Assembly (NCBI RefSeq): GCF_003014755.1
Contig: NZ_PYAW01000004.1
Location: 372,001 to 436,000 of the forward strand
DNA from: Chitinophaga niastensis
GTDB taxonomy: Bacteria; Bacteroidota; Bacteroidia; Chitinophagales; Chitinophagaceae
Direction of reading: 5' to 3'
DNA length: 64,000 nt
The translations under genes and the position numbers were made by a program. Numbering within the stretch: position 1 is the first letter of the stretch; the number at the start of each line of letters is the position of its first letter. Under the pieces are notes generated by a model. It was not told where the DNA came from, searched no databases, and was given only the letters and a program-made list of their open reading frames with translations. This document shows, piece after piece, positions 16,767-29,600 of the stretch.

Positions 16767-18392
16767 ATGAGTGAAAAAAAAGTATATCTGAAACCCAACG
16801 TAGTATTGGAACCCTTGTTTGACAGATGGTATGCCTGGAGCCATTTAATTTCTCCGGTTACTGCCGCTATGAATACCATTGGACGGCATTTGACCATCAT
16901 GGACTCTTACCTGGATGATCCCAGTATCCATGCGGAAGCAGTGATAAACCCTAAAATGAAAGGCGGCCCCTTTATGGATTTTGGTGGTGGCAGAGTAGAA
17001 GAGGTAGAAGCATTAAAAAATACGATATTAAAACGCCAGGAGAAAGTAATTCAGTTTGCCAAAGCAGCAAAAGAACTGGATAAAATATTGCTGGCGGAAG
17101 CAAAAGGCTTCGGACTGGAAACACTGTATGAAAAAGTGCCTGATATCTTAAAAGGGTACGTGGAACTTTTTTATGACCGTAATAACAATGCTGATTTCCG
17201 TTTCTTCGAATCCTTGTTATACAAAAGTGAATTTTATAATAAAAGTGCACAGAGCATCGCTTTATGGATCACTGATAATGATCACCGGCCTTTTTGTTTA
17301 AGCACGCCCCGCCTGAATGAACCGGAAGTATTGCACCTGGATATTCCCTTTGAACATGCCGGTATTGATGAATTATCCCGGATGAAAAGAACACCCCGTG
17401 CGCTGTCTGAAATAAAACAAGCATTGGGAATACCCGCGGAACAGGAAGTTTTGTTTGAAACATTTTTTACTGAAACACCACCACCGGTATACAAAAAATA
17501 TACAGGTGATAAGATCCGTATGCGGTATTTTGGACATGCGTGTATTTTGGTGGAAACAAAAGATGTAAGCATCCTGGTAGATCCCCTGATCAGTTATTAC
17601 GGCTATGATACCGACATAGAACACTTCTCTGATGCAGATTTACCGGATACTATTGATTACGTACTGATCACGCATAACCACCAGGATCATATTCTGTTTG
17701 AAACCCTGTTGCCGTTGCGTCATAAGATAAAAAACCTGATTGTACCGCGCACCAATAGCGGTAAAATGGAAGATCCTGATCTGAAACAGATGTTCAATAA
17801 CATTGGTTTCCGGAATGTGATTCCTATGGATGAAATGGAAACCATTGAGTTTGTGGATAGTACCATTACCGGATTACCTTTTACCGGTGAACACAGCGAT
17901 CTGAATATCCTTACCAAATCATGTTACCTGGTGCAGATTAGCGGGTTTAAACTCTTGTTCCTGGCAGATTCCAGGATTGTAGAATCCGCACTCTATAAAC
18001 ATATTCACGGCCAGATTGGTGATGTGGACGTTTTGTTCCTCGGTATGGAATGTGATGGGGCACCGCTTACCTGGTTGTATGGTCCGTTGATCACTAAAAA
18101 GATCACAAGGGACCAGGACGGAAGCCGCAGGCTGGCCGGTTCAGACTGTGCCAAAGGAATGGCGCTGATAGATATTTTTAAACCGAAGGAAGCTTATGTA
18201 TATGCCATGGGCATGGAGCCATGGCTGGAATTTATCAGCAGTATAAAATACACGGATGAATCCAACCCGATCATCCAATCCAATAAGCTGGTAGAACTTT
18301 GCCAGGAAAGAGGAATTATTGCAGAACGGTTATATGGAGAGAAAGAACTTTTATATGACAGAAAAGAAGAACTGGTAAGTGTACTGCAATAA
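16767..18392 (+). CDS. CmlA-type diiron beta-hydroxylase acting on carrier-bound aminoacyl groups (541 aa)
   Basis: The protein has an N-terminal ~245-residue domain and a C-terminal metallo-beta-lactamase fold with HNHQDH (His303, His305, Asp307, His308), Glu375 in GEHSD and Asp401 in FLADS. As I recall, the diiron ligands of CmlA, the chloramphenicol beta-hydroxylase, are His305, His307, Asp309, His310, Glu377 and Asp403: the same residues with a constant shift of two. Using Glu in place of the usual hydrolase His separates CmlA from ordinary MBL hydrolases. Length (541 against ~530) and NRPS context also agree. CmlA enzymes hydroxylate the beta-carbon of amino acids while they are thioester-bound to a T domain. 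Likely targets here are Asp, Tyr/Phe or Leu modules; which one is unknown. Automatic annotation would probably say MBL-fold hydrolase. Confidence 0.88.
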   Translation: MSEKKVYLKPNVVLEPLFDRWYAWSHLISPVTAAMNTIGRHLTIMDSYLDDPSIHAEAVINPKMKGGPFMDFGGGRVEEVEALKNTILKRQEKVIQFAKAAKELDKILLAEAKGFGLETLYEKVPDILKGYVELFYDRNNNADFRFFESLLYKSEFYNKSAQSIALWITDNDHRPFCLSTPRLNEPEVLHLDIPFEHAGIDELSRMKRTPRALSEIKQALGIPAEQEVLFETFFTETPPPVYKKYTGDKIRMRYFGHACILVETKDVSILVDPLISYYGYDTDIEHFSDADLPDTIDYVLITHNHQDHILFETLLPLRHKIKNLIVPRTNSGKMEDPDLKQMFNNIGFRNVIPMDEMETIEFVDSTITGLPFTGEHSDLNILTKSCYLVQISGFKLLFLADSRIVESALYKHIHGQIGDVDVLFLGMECDGAPLTWLYGPLITKKITRDQDGSRRLAGSDCAKGMALIDIFKPKEAYVYAMGMEPWLEFISSIKYTDESNPIIQSNKLVELCQERGIIAERLYGEKELLYDRKEELVSVLQ

Positions 18393-18429
18393 CACCCGGT
18401 TTTCCCACTAAATTTTCCCTGAGATTGCT

Positions 18430-18460
18430 ACCGCATATGATTACCCCGATCATATGCGGT
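18430..18460 (+). terminator. Hairpin between the hydroxylase gene and NRPS1
   Basis: A perfect 11-bp inverted repeat (18430-18440 with 18450-18460) with a 9-nt loop lies 37 bp after the hydroxylase stop and 94 bp before the NRPS1 start. The following sequence has only a short T-run (TTTTG). It may be a weak or conditional terminator controlling how much transcription enters the 42-kb synthetase genes, or an mRNA-stability element. Confidence 0.5.
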
Positions 18461-18554
18461 GAATATGTTTTGTAGCTGATAGGAGCTATGGAATTGGCAG
18501 CGCCATGCCCGGACCTGCCGTACAACTTATAATATTAAACATCGATCAGACAAT

Positions 18555-20610
18555 ATGAAAACTAAACACATCCCTGAAACGGTAGCGGAATTATTAGTAA
18601 GGCTGAAAGATATTAAAGACAAAGGCATCACTTTTATTCTGGCCGGTAATAAAGAAACGTTTTTATCTTATAGTGAGCTGTATACAACTGCTGTATGTTG
18701 GTTATCCTTCTTACAGGGAAAAGGTGTGCAGCCCGGAGATGAACTGGTGCTGCAGGTAGAAGATAATCAAACATTTATCGGCATTTTTTGGGGATGTATT
18801 TTAGGAGGTATCATCCCGGTACCTGTTGCTATCAACTTTCATGGTGAAAATGCGCAAAAGCTGTTTAAGATCCGGACTTTTTTGAATAACCCTTATCTGT
18901 TTATAGCCCGGGCAAATTATGAAAAACTATCAGCAGAGCAGGCGGTGGGAAAGGAGAACAGCCCGCACTTTGATAAAGTATTATTTATTGAAGACGGGCA
19001 GGATATCCGCAGTGAGGGCGTATTACAACCAGTAACGCAGGATACGGTTGCTTTCCTGCAATTCTCTTCAGGTTCTACAGGAGATCCTAAAGGAGTAGTG
19101 CTTAAACACAGTAATCTCATCGACAATATTTTTGCTGCATTGGCAGCGCATGGTGTGAACGAAAAAGACAGCCATCTGAGCTGGATGCCGCTCACCCATG
19201 ATATGGGACTGATTGGTTTTCACCTGTATCCGTTGGGTGCAGGTGTAAACCATTTTATTATGCCTACTGATTTATTTATCAGGCATCCATTGTTATGGTG
19301 GCAAAAGGTGTCGGATCATCGTATTACCTTCACCTGCTCTCCTAATTTTGGTTACAAATATTACCTCAATCAATTTTCTGACGATAAAGTCAATGGAATA
19401 GAGCTGTCGCAGGTACGTACCCTTTTTAATGGTGCTGAACCTATATCCGCAGATTTGTGCAGGGCATTTTTAGATAAGATGGCCCAATTCGGCTTACGGC
19501 CGGACGCCTTGAAACCGGTATACGGTATGGCGGAAGCTACGCTGGAAGTAACTTTCCCGCATTTTACGCCCACACTTCAATCTGTTTGTATTCGTAGGGA
19601 TGCTTTAACAATAGGGCGTTGTGTAACAGCTAAAGGTGTATTACACCAAAAAGCGACAAAGGGTAGCCTGGAAGTGGTGAATTTGGGTACACCTATAACA
19701 GGGATGGAGATTAAAATAACGAATGAAAAGGGGATTGCCTTGCAGGAGGGTTTTGTGGGTGTTATCTGGATTAAAGGGAAAAGCGTTACAGGAGCATATT
19801 ATAACAACGAAGCAGCTACTACTGCCATCATCAGAAAAGATGGCTGGCTGAATACAGGTGATACAGGATTTATATTGAACAAGTGTTTATATGTAGCAGG
19901 AAGAGTGAAAGATATCATTATCGTCAACGGAATGAATGTTTATCCGCACGATATTGAACAAAGCGTGGAAACGCTGGATGGTATTGAAACCGGCAAAATA
20001 GTAGCCTGTGGGGTGCCCGATGAGGAAACAGGCTCAGAATTTATTGTGGTGTTTGTTTTACACAAATCTTCAGCAGAAAAATTTCTGCCACTCGCCAAAA
20101 AAATAAAAAGATTTATTGCTGCCAACCTGGGATTTGAAGTAAAACACGTGATACCAGTGCGAAAGGTGGCCAAAACTACCAGCGGAAAAGTAAAGCGGTA
20201 TTTATTCGCAGAGGAATACCGTAAAGGGATATACGATGATATTATTAAAGAGATGGAAGCCGCGGACATCCCTGTTGCTGCACTTCCGGAAGAAAAGCCG
20301 GTGATAACGGTTAACGAAACAACTGACCGATCCCACCTGCAACGTGCAGCCACTATCCGCACATGGCTGCAACAATGGTTGCAACGGTATTTGCGGCTTG
20401 CGGCCGACGAATTATCTGCTGATAAAACTTTCAGGGAATATGGGATGACTTCCCTGATGGTGGTATCACTGGCAAAAGATCTTGAAACTTTTTTAGAGAC
20501 AACAGTGGATAATACCGTTGTCTTTAATTACCCTACCATCCATACTTTAGCCAACTACCTGGCAGGCGCAGCTGCTCCTGCAGCAAGTATTGGCGGGCAT
20601 CATCCGCATA
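18555..20610 (+). other. NRPS1 loading region: FAAL-ACP
   Basis: The fatty acyl-AMP ligase domain (residues ~8-570) has the adenylate-forming motif FSSGSTGDPKG (~170), the FAAL-typical WMPLTHDMGL segment, YGMAEATLEV, and a C-terminal lysine region (TTSGKVKR, ~540). It adenylates a free fatty acid and loads it on the following ACP (~598-675, GMTSL, phosphopantetheine Ser633) without CoA. This defines the product as N-acylated. Confidence 0.92.
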
Positions 20611-23600
20611 ATGATGAAAACAAAATCACAGATAACAGAATAGCTGTAATAGGCATAGGCTGTCGCTTCCCCGGAAAAGTAAATACGCCGGACGCTTTCT
20701 GGAAGCTGCTGGTGGAAGAAGGAAACGCTATTACCATAGTGCCGGAAGATCGCTGGAATGTGGCCGATTATTTTGATAAAGATGAAGAGGCGCCTGGTAA
20801 AATGTATACAAGGTATGGCGGCTTTATTGAGCAGGCAGACAAATTTGATCCGCTGTTTTTTGGTATTTCTCCCAAAGAAGCTGCAGGTATGGACCCGCAA
20901 CAGCGTTTGTTACTGGAAGTATGCTGGGAAGCACTGGAACATGCAGGTCTTCGTCCATCAAAACTGAGAGGTAGTGATAGTGGTGTTTTCATAGGAATAG
21001 GATCAGATGACTATCAATATATTATTAATAAAAGCCAGGATAATACATACTATGAAGATGCATTGACGGGACTTGGTGTGGAAAGAAGTATTGCTGCCGG
21101 CAGAATTGCTTACCTGCTGGATTTCCATGGTCCGGTAATGCAACTGGATACTGCCTGTTCTTCTTCATTGGTAAGCGTGCACCAGGCCTGTATGAGCCTG
21201 TTGCAGGGAGAATGTTCCCTGGCATTGGCGGGTGGTGTAAACCTGATGCTTTCTCCGGATACAACTATTAAATTATGCCGGATAAAAGCACTCTCTCCGG
21301 CAGGGTTGTGTAAAACATTTGATGATACCGCCGACGGCTATGTGAGAGGGGAAGGAGCAGGCGTTATTGTATTGAAAAGATTTGCCGATGCATTGGCTGC
21401 CAATGATAATATACTGGCCGTTATTAATGGCTCTGCTATCAATCATGATGGTTTAAGCAACGGGTTAACGGCTCCAAACGGGATCGCGCAGCAGCAACTG
21501 ATTGGAAAGGCTTTGCAACATGCCGGTATTGACCCTGCAACAGTGCAATACGTGGAAACCCATGGTACCGGTACACCATTGGGTGATCCGGTAGAAGTAC
21601 AGGCATTGCATGCCGTATATGGCAAAGCCCATCATGCCGGGCAGCCACTGCTGCTGGGTGCGGTGAAAACAAATATTGGGCACCTGGAAGCCGCTGCAGG
21701 CATCGCTGGTCTGATAAAAACAGTACTCAGTCTGCAGCATAAACAGATTCCTGCCAGCCTGCATTTTAATAAACCTAATCGCCTGATTCCCTGGAAGGAC
21801 CTGCAGGTACAGGTAGTAAATAAATTAACCCCATGGGATATTGCCACCGGAAAAAGGCGTGCTGCCATTAGCTCTTTTGGTTTGAGCGGCACCAATGTGC
21901 ATGTGATACTGGAAGAAGCTGATCCAGAAAAAAATAACGCACAACCTTCCGGATGGCAGTTACCATCTTATCCATTATTATTATCTGCCAAAACGCCGGA
22001 TGCATTAAAAGCGCAGGCTGCGCAATATATGCTGCTGCTGCAAAATACGGCTGTTCCTTTGTCAGCGATTGCATACAGTACAGCTATTGCACGCGATGCT
22101 TTCAGAAATCGTATGGCCTTCAACGTTAGTACAGCAGAAGAAGCTGCGCAACGCCTGAAAGCATTTGTTAACAACAGTGATACAAATGAAATAGTGCAGG
22201 GCAGTGCAGCTGCACATCCTGGAAAAATCGTTTGGTTGTTTACCGGCGGCGGCTCTCAATACTGGGGCATGGGCAGGGAGTTGTATGAAAATAACGCGGT
22301 ATTCAAACAGGTGATAGATCATTGCGATGCTTTCCTGCAACCCAGGTGGGGATTCGGTTTAACACATCTGCTCTATGAAATTAATAAAGAGGAAGGTAAC
22401 CGGATATTGCAGCAGATGACCTATTTCCAGCCGGCATTATTTGCTGTTTCCTGTGCCATGGCTGCTATGTGGACTTCCTGGGGTATAAGGCCGTCGTTGG
22501 TGGCGGGCCATAGTGTGGGAGAATATGCAGCTGCTTATGTAGCAGGTGTATTCAGTCTCGACGACGGATTAACATTAGTAACAGAAAGATCTCGTTTAAT
22601 GCAGGCTGTAAAAGAGCCTGGCGCCATGGCTACTGTGTTTGCAGCACCGGCCCTGGTGGCTGCATCTATTCAGCCATATGGAAATGACCTGTCCATTGCA
22701 GCTATCAATGGTCCTGAGCTGACCGTGATTTCAGGCAAGAAAGATGCCATCAAAGCAGCCTTGCAATCATTGGAGCAACAAGGTATTGGCGGCCGGGAAT
22801 TGCTGATATCACATGCTTCCCATTCACCATTGATGGAGCCCATGTTGCCGGCATTCAGGGAAACAGCCATACGCATTCAATATTATACGCCTGTATTGGA
22901 CCTGGTATCAAATGTAACAGGAGCAGTCATTACAGATGAAATAGCCCATGCCGATTATTGGTGCAATCATATTTTATTGCCTGTACAGTTTTCAAAAAAT
23001 CTGCAAACAATAAAAGAGCTGGGTGGAGAAATATTGATGGAGTTAGGGCCTCAGCCCAATCTCTTATCAATGGTGCAGTTAACGGCTGCTTATGCTGAAG
23101 ATTGCCTGTTACCGGGTATGCGCCGTGAGCATTCATCCTGGACTACCATCATGCATAGCCTGATGGCCCTGCATGTAAAAGGCATTCCGGTTAAATGGGA
23201 ACAATTTTATCAGCATCATCACTATCAGCACGTTGCTTTACCGCTTTATCCGTTTCAGCGCCAACGTTACTGGTTAGAAGCAGGTGAACCGTTTCAACGC
23301 ACGGTTATCCTGCCGGCAGGTAAAAAAGAAAAAGATGTTATTGTTACTACAGCATCTCATCCCGCTGCAAATAGCCAGGCAGCTATTCTTTCCTACCTCA
23401 GTGAGGCTTTAGGCAAAGCATTAAAAATATCACCGGCAGAAATTGATGTATACGCCGACTTACTATTACTGGGCGCCGACTCATTGATATTAAGCAACAT
23501 GTTGAGGGCCATTGAAAAACAATATGGCCTGAAACTGACGATCAAACAGCTGTTTGATACATTGATCACGCTGGATCAGATAGCAGAATATATTGCAGCC

Positions 23601-26600
23601 AATGCAGTGGATATTCTGCCTGCAACTACGGAAACGTTGCACGACATAGCAGTAGCAACCATGCCAATGCAACCGTTAACAGCTGTTTCGGGTGGCGCAC
23701 TTTTCCCTGAAGAGCAGGACCCTTTCCTGGTCATGCAGCGGCAGTTCAATATTATGGCGCAGCAATTCCAGTGGCTATCCCAGCATTACAAAACGGGGAA
23801 AGGCACCAATGGAACATTTGAAGATCCGTTGCCGCCGAAGAAAGAAATGATTGATACTACTCCGGTAAAAGAACCTTTTTATAATAAACCTGCCAACACC
23901 CCGCTTACTTTATCATTCAGCCAGGAACGTTTGTGGGTGATTGATCAGCTGGAAGGCAGCGTGCAGTATAACGAACGTGCAGTTTACAGATTAAAGGGAG
24001 CGCTGAATACCGCCGCTTTATCAGCTGCGCTGCAAAATATTGTTAACCGGCATGAGGTGCTCAGAACAGTGATCACTGAAGTGGATGGTAAAGCCTCCCC
24101 ACGTTTGCTGGATAAGGATTTGTGGCAGTTGACCACTGTGCAGGATGTATCTTTCAAAGAAGACGCCGCCGCATTGCAGGCATATATTACGCAACTGGTA
24201 CATCAGCCTTTTGATTTATCGAAAGAGCATATGTTGCGTGCGCAGCTGATCAAAATAGCAGACAACGAACAGATACTGGTGTTAACGATGCACCACATTG
24301 CGATGGATGGATGGTCAGCAAATATTCTTTTCAATGAGTTGGTAGAATTATACGGGGCGCATGTGGAAAATCGCCGCCCGCAATTGCTGCCAATGGAAAT
24401 GCAATACGCTGATTATGCCTCCTGGCAACGCGAATATTTATCAGGCAGGGTATTGGCACAGGAGCTTGATTACTGGAAAGGTCAGCTGGAAGGCGCTGCG
24501 CAGTTGAATCTGCCGGTAGACTTTGTAAGGCCCGCTTTTCAAAGTACACGTGGTACAAGACATCACTTCCGTATTAACAAGGAATTATCTGCTCAGTTGC
24601 AAATACTGTCAAGGCAACAGGGTGCTACCTTGTTCATGACGATGGTAGCGGCTTTTAAAGTATTATTATACCGTTACTGTGGTCAGGAAGATATCAGTGT
24701 AGGTACCTCTATTGCCGGCAGAACTAGAGAAGAGGTAGACGGACTGATAGGACTGTTTATCAATACGCTGGTATTACGCAGTGACCTGGGCAATGATCTC
24801 TCTTTTATTTCACTTTTGCAGCAGGTGAAACAAACTACCCTCCAGGCGTACGACCACCAGGAAGTACCATTTGAGAAAGTAGTGGAAGTAGTGGAAAAGG
24901 AAAGGGATATGAGCAGAACACCTTTATTCCAGGTGATGTTTGAGCTGTTTAATACACCGGATTTACCGGATCTGCGCCTGGGCGATGTACTGTTATCCAG
25001 GGAGCAGACAGCACACCAGACAACCTTATTTGATATAAGTTTTTGTTTTAAAGAAGATACGAATGGTTTAAACGGATATGTAGAATATTGTGTTGACCTG
25101 TTCAGCGCAGCTACTATTGAAAGGATGATCAGGCACTACGAACAGTTGTTACAGTTCATTGTAACAGCTCCGTCAGCAAAGATTGCATCTTTGCCGATGC
25201 TGCATCCTGAAGAAGAGCAGCAGCTACTGGTTGCTTTTAATCATAACGTGGTCGCCTATCCGCAGCACAGCAACCTGGTTGATCTGTTTGCTGCACAGGC
25301 ACTACAAACACCGGATGCCATTGCACTGGTATTTGAAAATATTTCACTCACTTATCAGGAACTGGATGAACGTTCCAATCAACTGGCGCATTATTTAAGC
25401 AGCAAAGGGGTTAAAACAGACGTTTTGGTGCCGCTTTGCATAGAACGTTCGCCGGAGATGATAGTGAGCATTTTAGGTATCCTGAAGGCCGGTGGTGCCT
25501 ATGTGCCTATCGACCCTGCTTATCCTGCAGAAAGAATTAATTACCTGCTGGATGATCTTGGTGCTACAGTGATGGTGAGCAGCCATGCATGTCTTCAAAA
25601 AATAGATACACTGTCCGCTATAGACATCGTATCGGTAGATAACGACCATACAATGATTGCCGGCCAGCCTGTCAGTACACTGCAAAAGGTAATATCTCCC
25701 GATAACCTGGCTTATGTCATTTATACTTCGGGCTCCACTGGTTTGCCCAAGGGCGTGATGGTAGAACATGGCGGCATGCTCAATCATTTGTATGCTAAAA
25801 TAAATGACCTCCGGCTCAACAATGCATCCATTGTTGCTTATACAGCTGCCTATACATTTGATATTTCTGTGTGGCAGATGTTCGCTGCATTGTTGTGCGG
25901 AGGCACAACTATTATATATCGGGATCATCTTATTTTCAGCCCGGCGGTATTGATGACAGATGTAGACAAAAACAAAGTCACCATCCTGGAATTAGTGCCT
26001 TCTTACCTGGCGGCTGTATTGCAGGAAAACGTGCCGGTGGCTTTAACGTCCCTGGAATTTTTATTGGTAACAGGCGAAACGGTGAGTCAGCATCTGCTGG
26101 CACAATGGTTTAAAAGCTATCCTTATATCCCTGTGGTGAATGCTTACGGCCCAACGGAAGCCTCCGATGATATTTGTCATTATATCATGTATGAAACACC
26201 TGCCCGCAGCAATGTGCCGCTGGGTGCTCCCGTACAAAACTTACAGTTGTATGTATTGGACAAGGCGCAGCAGTTGTGCCCTGTAGGTGTACCCGGAGAA
26301 ATCTGTGTATCCGGCATCGGTGTGGCAAGAGGCTATTTAAACCGGCCGGAATTAACGGCAGAAAAATTCATCCCCAATCCATTCCCTGCGGGTGGCCGCC
26401 TGTATAAAACCGGGGACCTGGGCAGATGGCTGCCCGACGGCAATATTGAATACCTGGGCCGTATAGATGAACAGGTGAAGATCCGCGGCTACCGCATAGA
26501 GCTGGGTGAAATAGAAAATGTACTGCAACAATGTGACCAGGTAAGTCAGGCAGTAGTACTGGTAAAAGCAGATGATAACGGTAATAAGTGGCTGGTAGGA

Positions 26601-29600
26601 TACATTGTACCCAACGGCACATTTGATAAAGCAGTTATACTCGCTTATCTGAAAGATAAATTACCTGAATATATGGTACCGGCCCTGTTGGTGGAACTGG
26701 AAAAAATCCCGCTGACAGCTAACGGTAAAATAGATAAAAAATCCTTACCAGACCCTGATGGCAGCTTGTTGGCCAGCAGGGAGTATGTAGCCCCCCGCAA
26801 TGAAACAGAACAGGTGCTGGCAGACATCTGGCAGGAGTTGCTGGGTATACAACGGGTAGGTATATACGATAATTTCTTTGAGCTTGGCGGACATTCATTG
26901 CTGGCTATGCGACTGATGTCGGCTATCCGCAAAAAAATGCAGGTGGAGTTATCCATGAAGTCGTTATTCCTTCATGCTACTATTGCTGCATTGCATACTT
27001 ATATCACCGGTGCTGCAACAAATGCGCAGCAATTATTGCCTGCGCTGGAAGCCGGCCCCCGTCCGTTGCAAATACCCCTTTCATTCGGACAGGAACGTTT
27101 ATGGTTTATTGATCAGCTGGATGGCAGTGTGCAATATCATCTGCCCGCTGTATTTAAGCTCAGGGGAGATCTTAACCGCGCTGCGCTGGCAAAATCGTTG
27201 CAAACAATCGTTAATCGCCACGAAGCATTGCGCACCGTAATTGTGGAAGCGGATAGTATCCTGCATCAGCAGATATTGGATAATGATCTCTGGGAACTGG
27301 TAATAATTGATGAACCATTATATAGGAATAATGAAACCGCCTTACAGTCGAAGGTGCAATCATTAATAGCAGCGCCTTTTGATTTGTCCGCCGATCACCT
27401 GCTGCGTGCGTACCTGGTGGTGCAGGGCGAACAGGAACATGCGCTGGTGGTTATCATGCATCACATCGCATCTGATGGCTGGTCGGTAGGCATTGTTATT
27501 CGTGAGCTGGAAGCATTATACAGCGCTTATGCTATTGGTGGCAAAGCATCATTAGCCGCATTGGATGTACAGTATGCTGACTTCGCCATCTGGCAACGCA
27601 CACATTTATCCGGTAGCATATTGGAATCACAGTTGAATTACTGGAAAGAAAAATTGTCGGGGGTACCTGCATTAAACTTACCACTGGATCATTCGCGGCC
27701 GGCTATTCAAAGTACGCGCGGTGCCAATGCTTATTTCCGGCTGGATGAAAAATTAACGGCACAATTACAAACATTTTCACTGCAGCAGGATGCTACCTTG
27801 TTTATGACCCTGCTGGCAGCTTTTAAGGTATTGTTATTCCGTTACAGCGGACAGGAAGATATTTGTGTAGGTACGCCTGTTGCGGGAAGAACAATGCAGG
27901 AAACAGAGTCGCTGATCGGCTTCTTTGTAAATACCCTGGCCTTGCGCAGTGAGCTGGGCAACCATCTTTCCTTTATAGCATTGTTGCAGCAGGTAAAACA
28001 AACGATGCTGGGTGCTTATGATCACCAGGAATTGCCATTTGAAAGAGTAGTGGAAACGGTGATAAAAGAACGTGATCTGAGCCGTACGCCTTTGTTCCAG
28101 GTGATGTTTGTATTACAGAACACCCCGGATGTACCGGAGCTGCGCCTGGGAGAATTAAGCCTGTTACAGGAAACAACAGATCATCATACCGCTAAATTTG
28201 ATGTAACATTATTTATACATGAAACGCCTCATGGCCTCCATGGCACGATAGAATACTGTGTTGACCTGTTTGAGGAGGCCACTATCGGGCGGATGATGGA
28301 ACATTTTGAACAGTTGTTGCGGGCAGTGTTACAATCTCCTGCGGCAAGCATTGGTACATTACCCATGCTGACGGCCGGAGAACAGCAACAGTTGCTCATC
28401 AACTTCAACAATACCGCTACTATCTATCCGCAGGACAAAACACTGGTTGATTTATTTGAAGCGCAGGCAAATCATTCACCGGATGCAACGGCCATTGTTT
28501 TTGAAGGAGAAACGCTTTCTTACCGGGCTTTACATGAACGCAGCAACCAGTTGGGGCATTTGCTCCGGCAACAGGGTGTTAAAACTGATTCGCTGGTACC
28601 CATCTGCATAGAACGCTCACCGGGTATGCTGGTTGGCATATTGGGTATTATGAAAGCAGGTGGTGCATACGTACCAATCGATCCGGAGTATCCTGCTGAA
28701 AGGATAAAATATTTGCTGGAAGATTGTCGTGCAGGCGTAGTGGTTAGTAGTAACCAGGTAAAAGAAAAAATCACCGCAGTAACAGCTATCCGCGTCATTG
28801 CACTGGATGATGAAAGGGAAGTAATCAGTGAGCAACCGGTTCGTGCCCTCGCACAGGCGCCGCTGCCGCATGATCTGGCTTATGTCATTTATACTTCAGG
28901 CTCCACTGGTTTGCCCAAGGGCGTGATGGTAGAACATGGCGGCATGCTCAATCATTTGTATGCTAAAATAAATGACCTCCGGCTCAACAATGCATCCATT
29001 GTTGCTTATACAGCTGCCTATACATTTGATATTTCTGTGTGGCAGATGTTCGCTGCATTGTTGTGCGGAGGTACAACTATTATATATCGGGATCATCTTA
29101 TTTTCAGCCCGGCGGTATTGATGACGGACGTAGACAAAAACAAAGTCACCATCCTGGAATTAGTGCCTTCTTACCTGGCGGCTGTATTGCAGGAAAACGT
29201 GCCAGTGGCTTTAACGTCCCTGGAATTTTTATTGGTAACAGGAGAAACGGTGAGTCAGCACCTGCTGGCACAATGGTTTAAAAGCTATCCTTACATTCCT
29301 GTGGTGAATGCTTACGGCCCAACGGAAGCCTCCGATGATATTTGTCATTATATCATGTATGAAACACCTGCCCGCAGCAATGTGCCGCTGGGCGCTCCCG
29401 TACAAAATTTACAGTTGTATGTATTGGACAAGACGCAGCAGCTGTGCCCTGTAGGCGTACCCGGAGAAATCTGTGTATCCGGCATCGGTGTGGCAAGAGG
29501 CTATTTAAACCGGCCGGAATTAACAGCAGAAAAATTCATCCCTAACCCATTCCCTGCGGGTGGCCGCCTGTATAAAACCGGGGACCTGGGCAGATGGCTG

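Noticed and set aside
16767..18392. Plain metallo-beta-lactamase-fold hydrolase (lactonase or beta-lactamase)
   Set aside because: The ligand pattern with Glu375 in place of a histidine, the ~245-residue N-terminal domain, and the NRPS operon context fit CmlA-type hydroxylases better.
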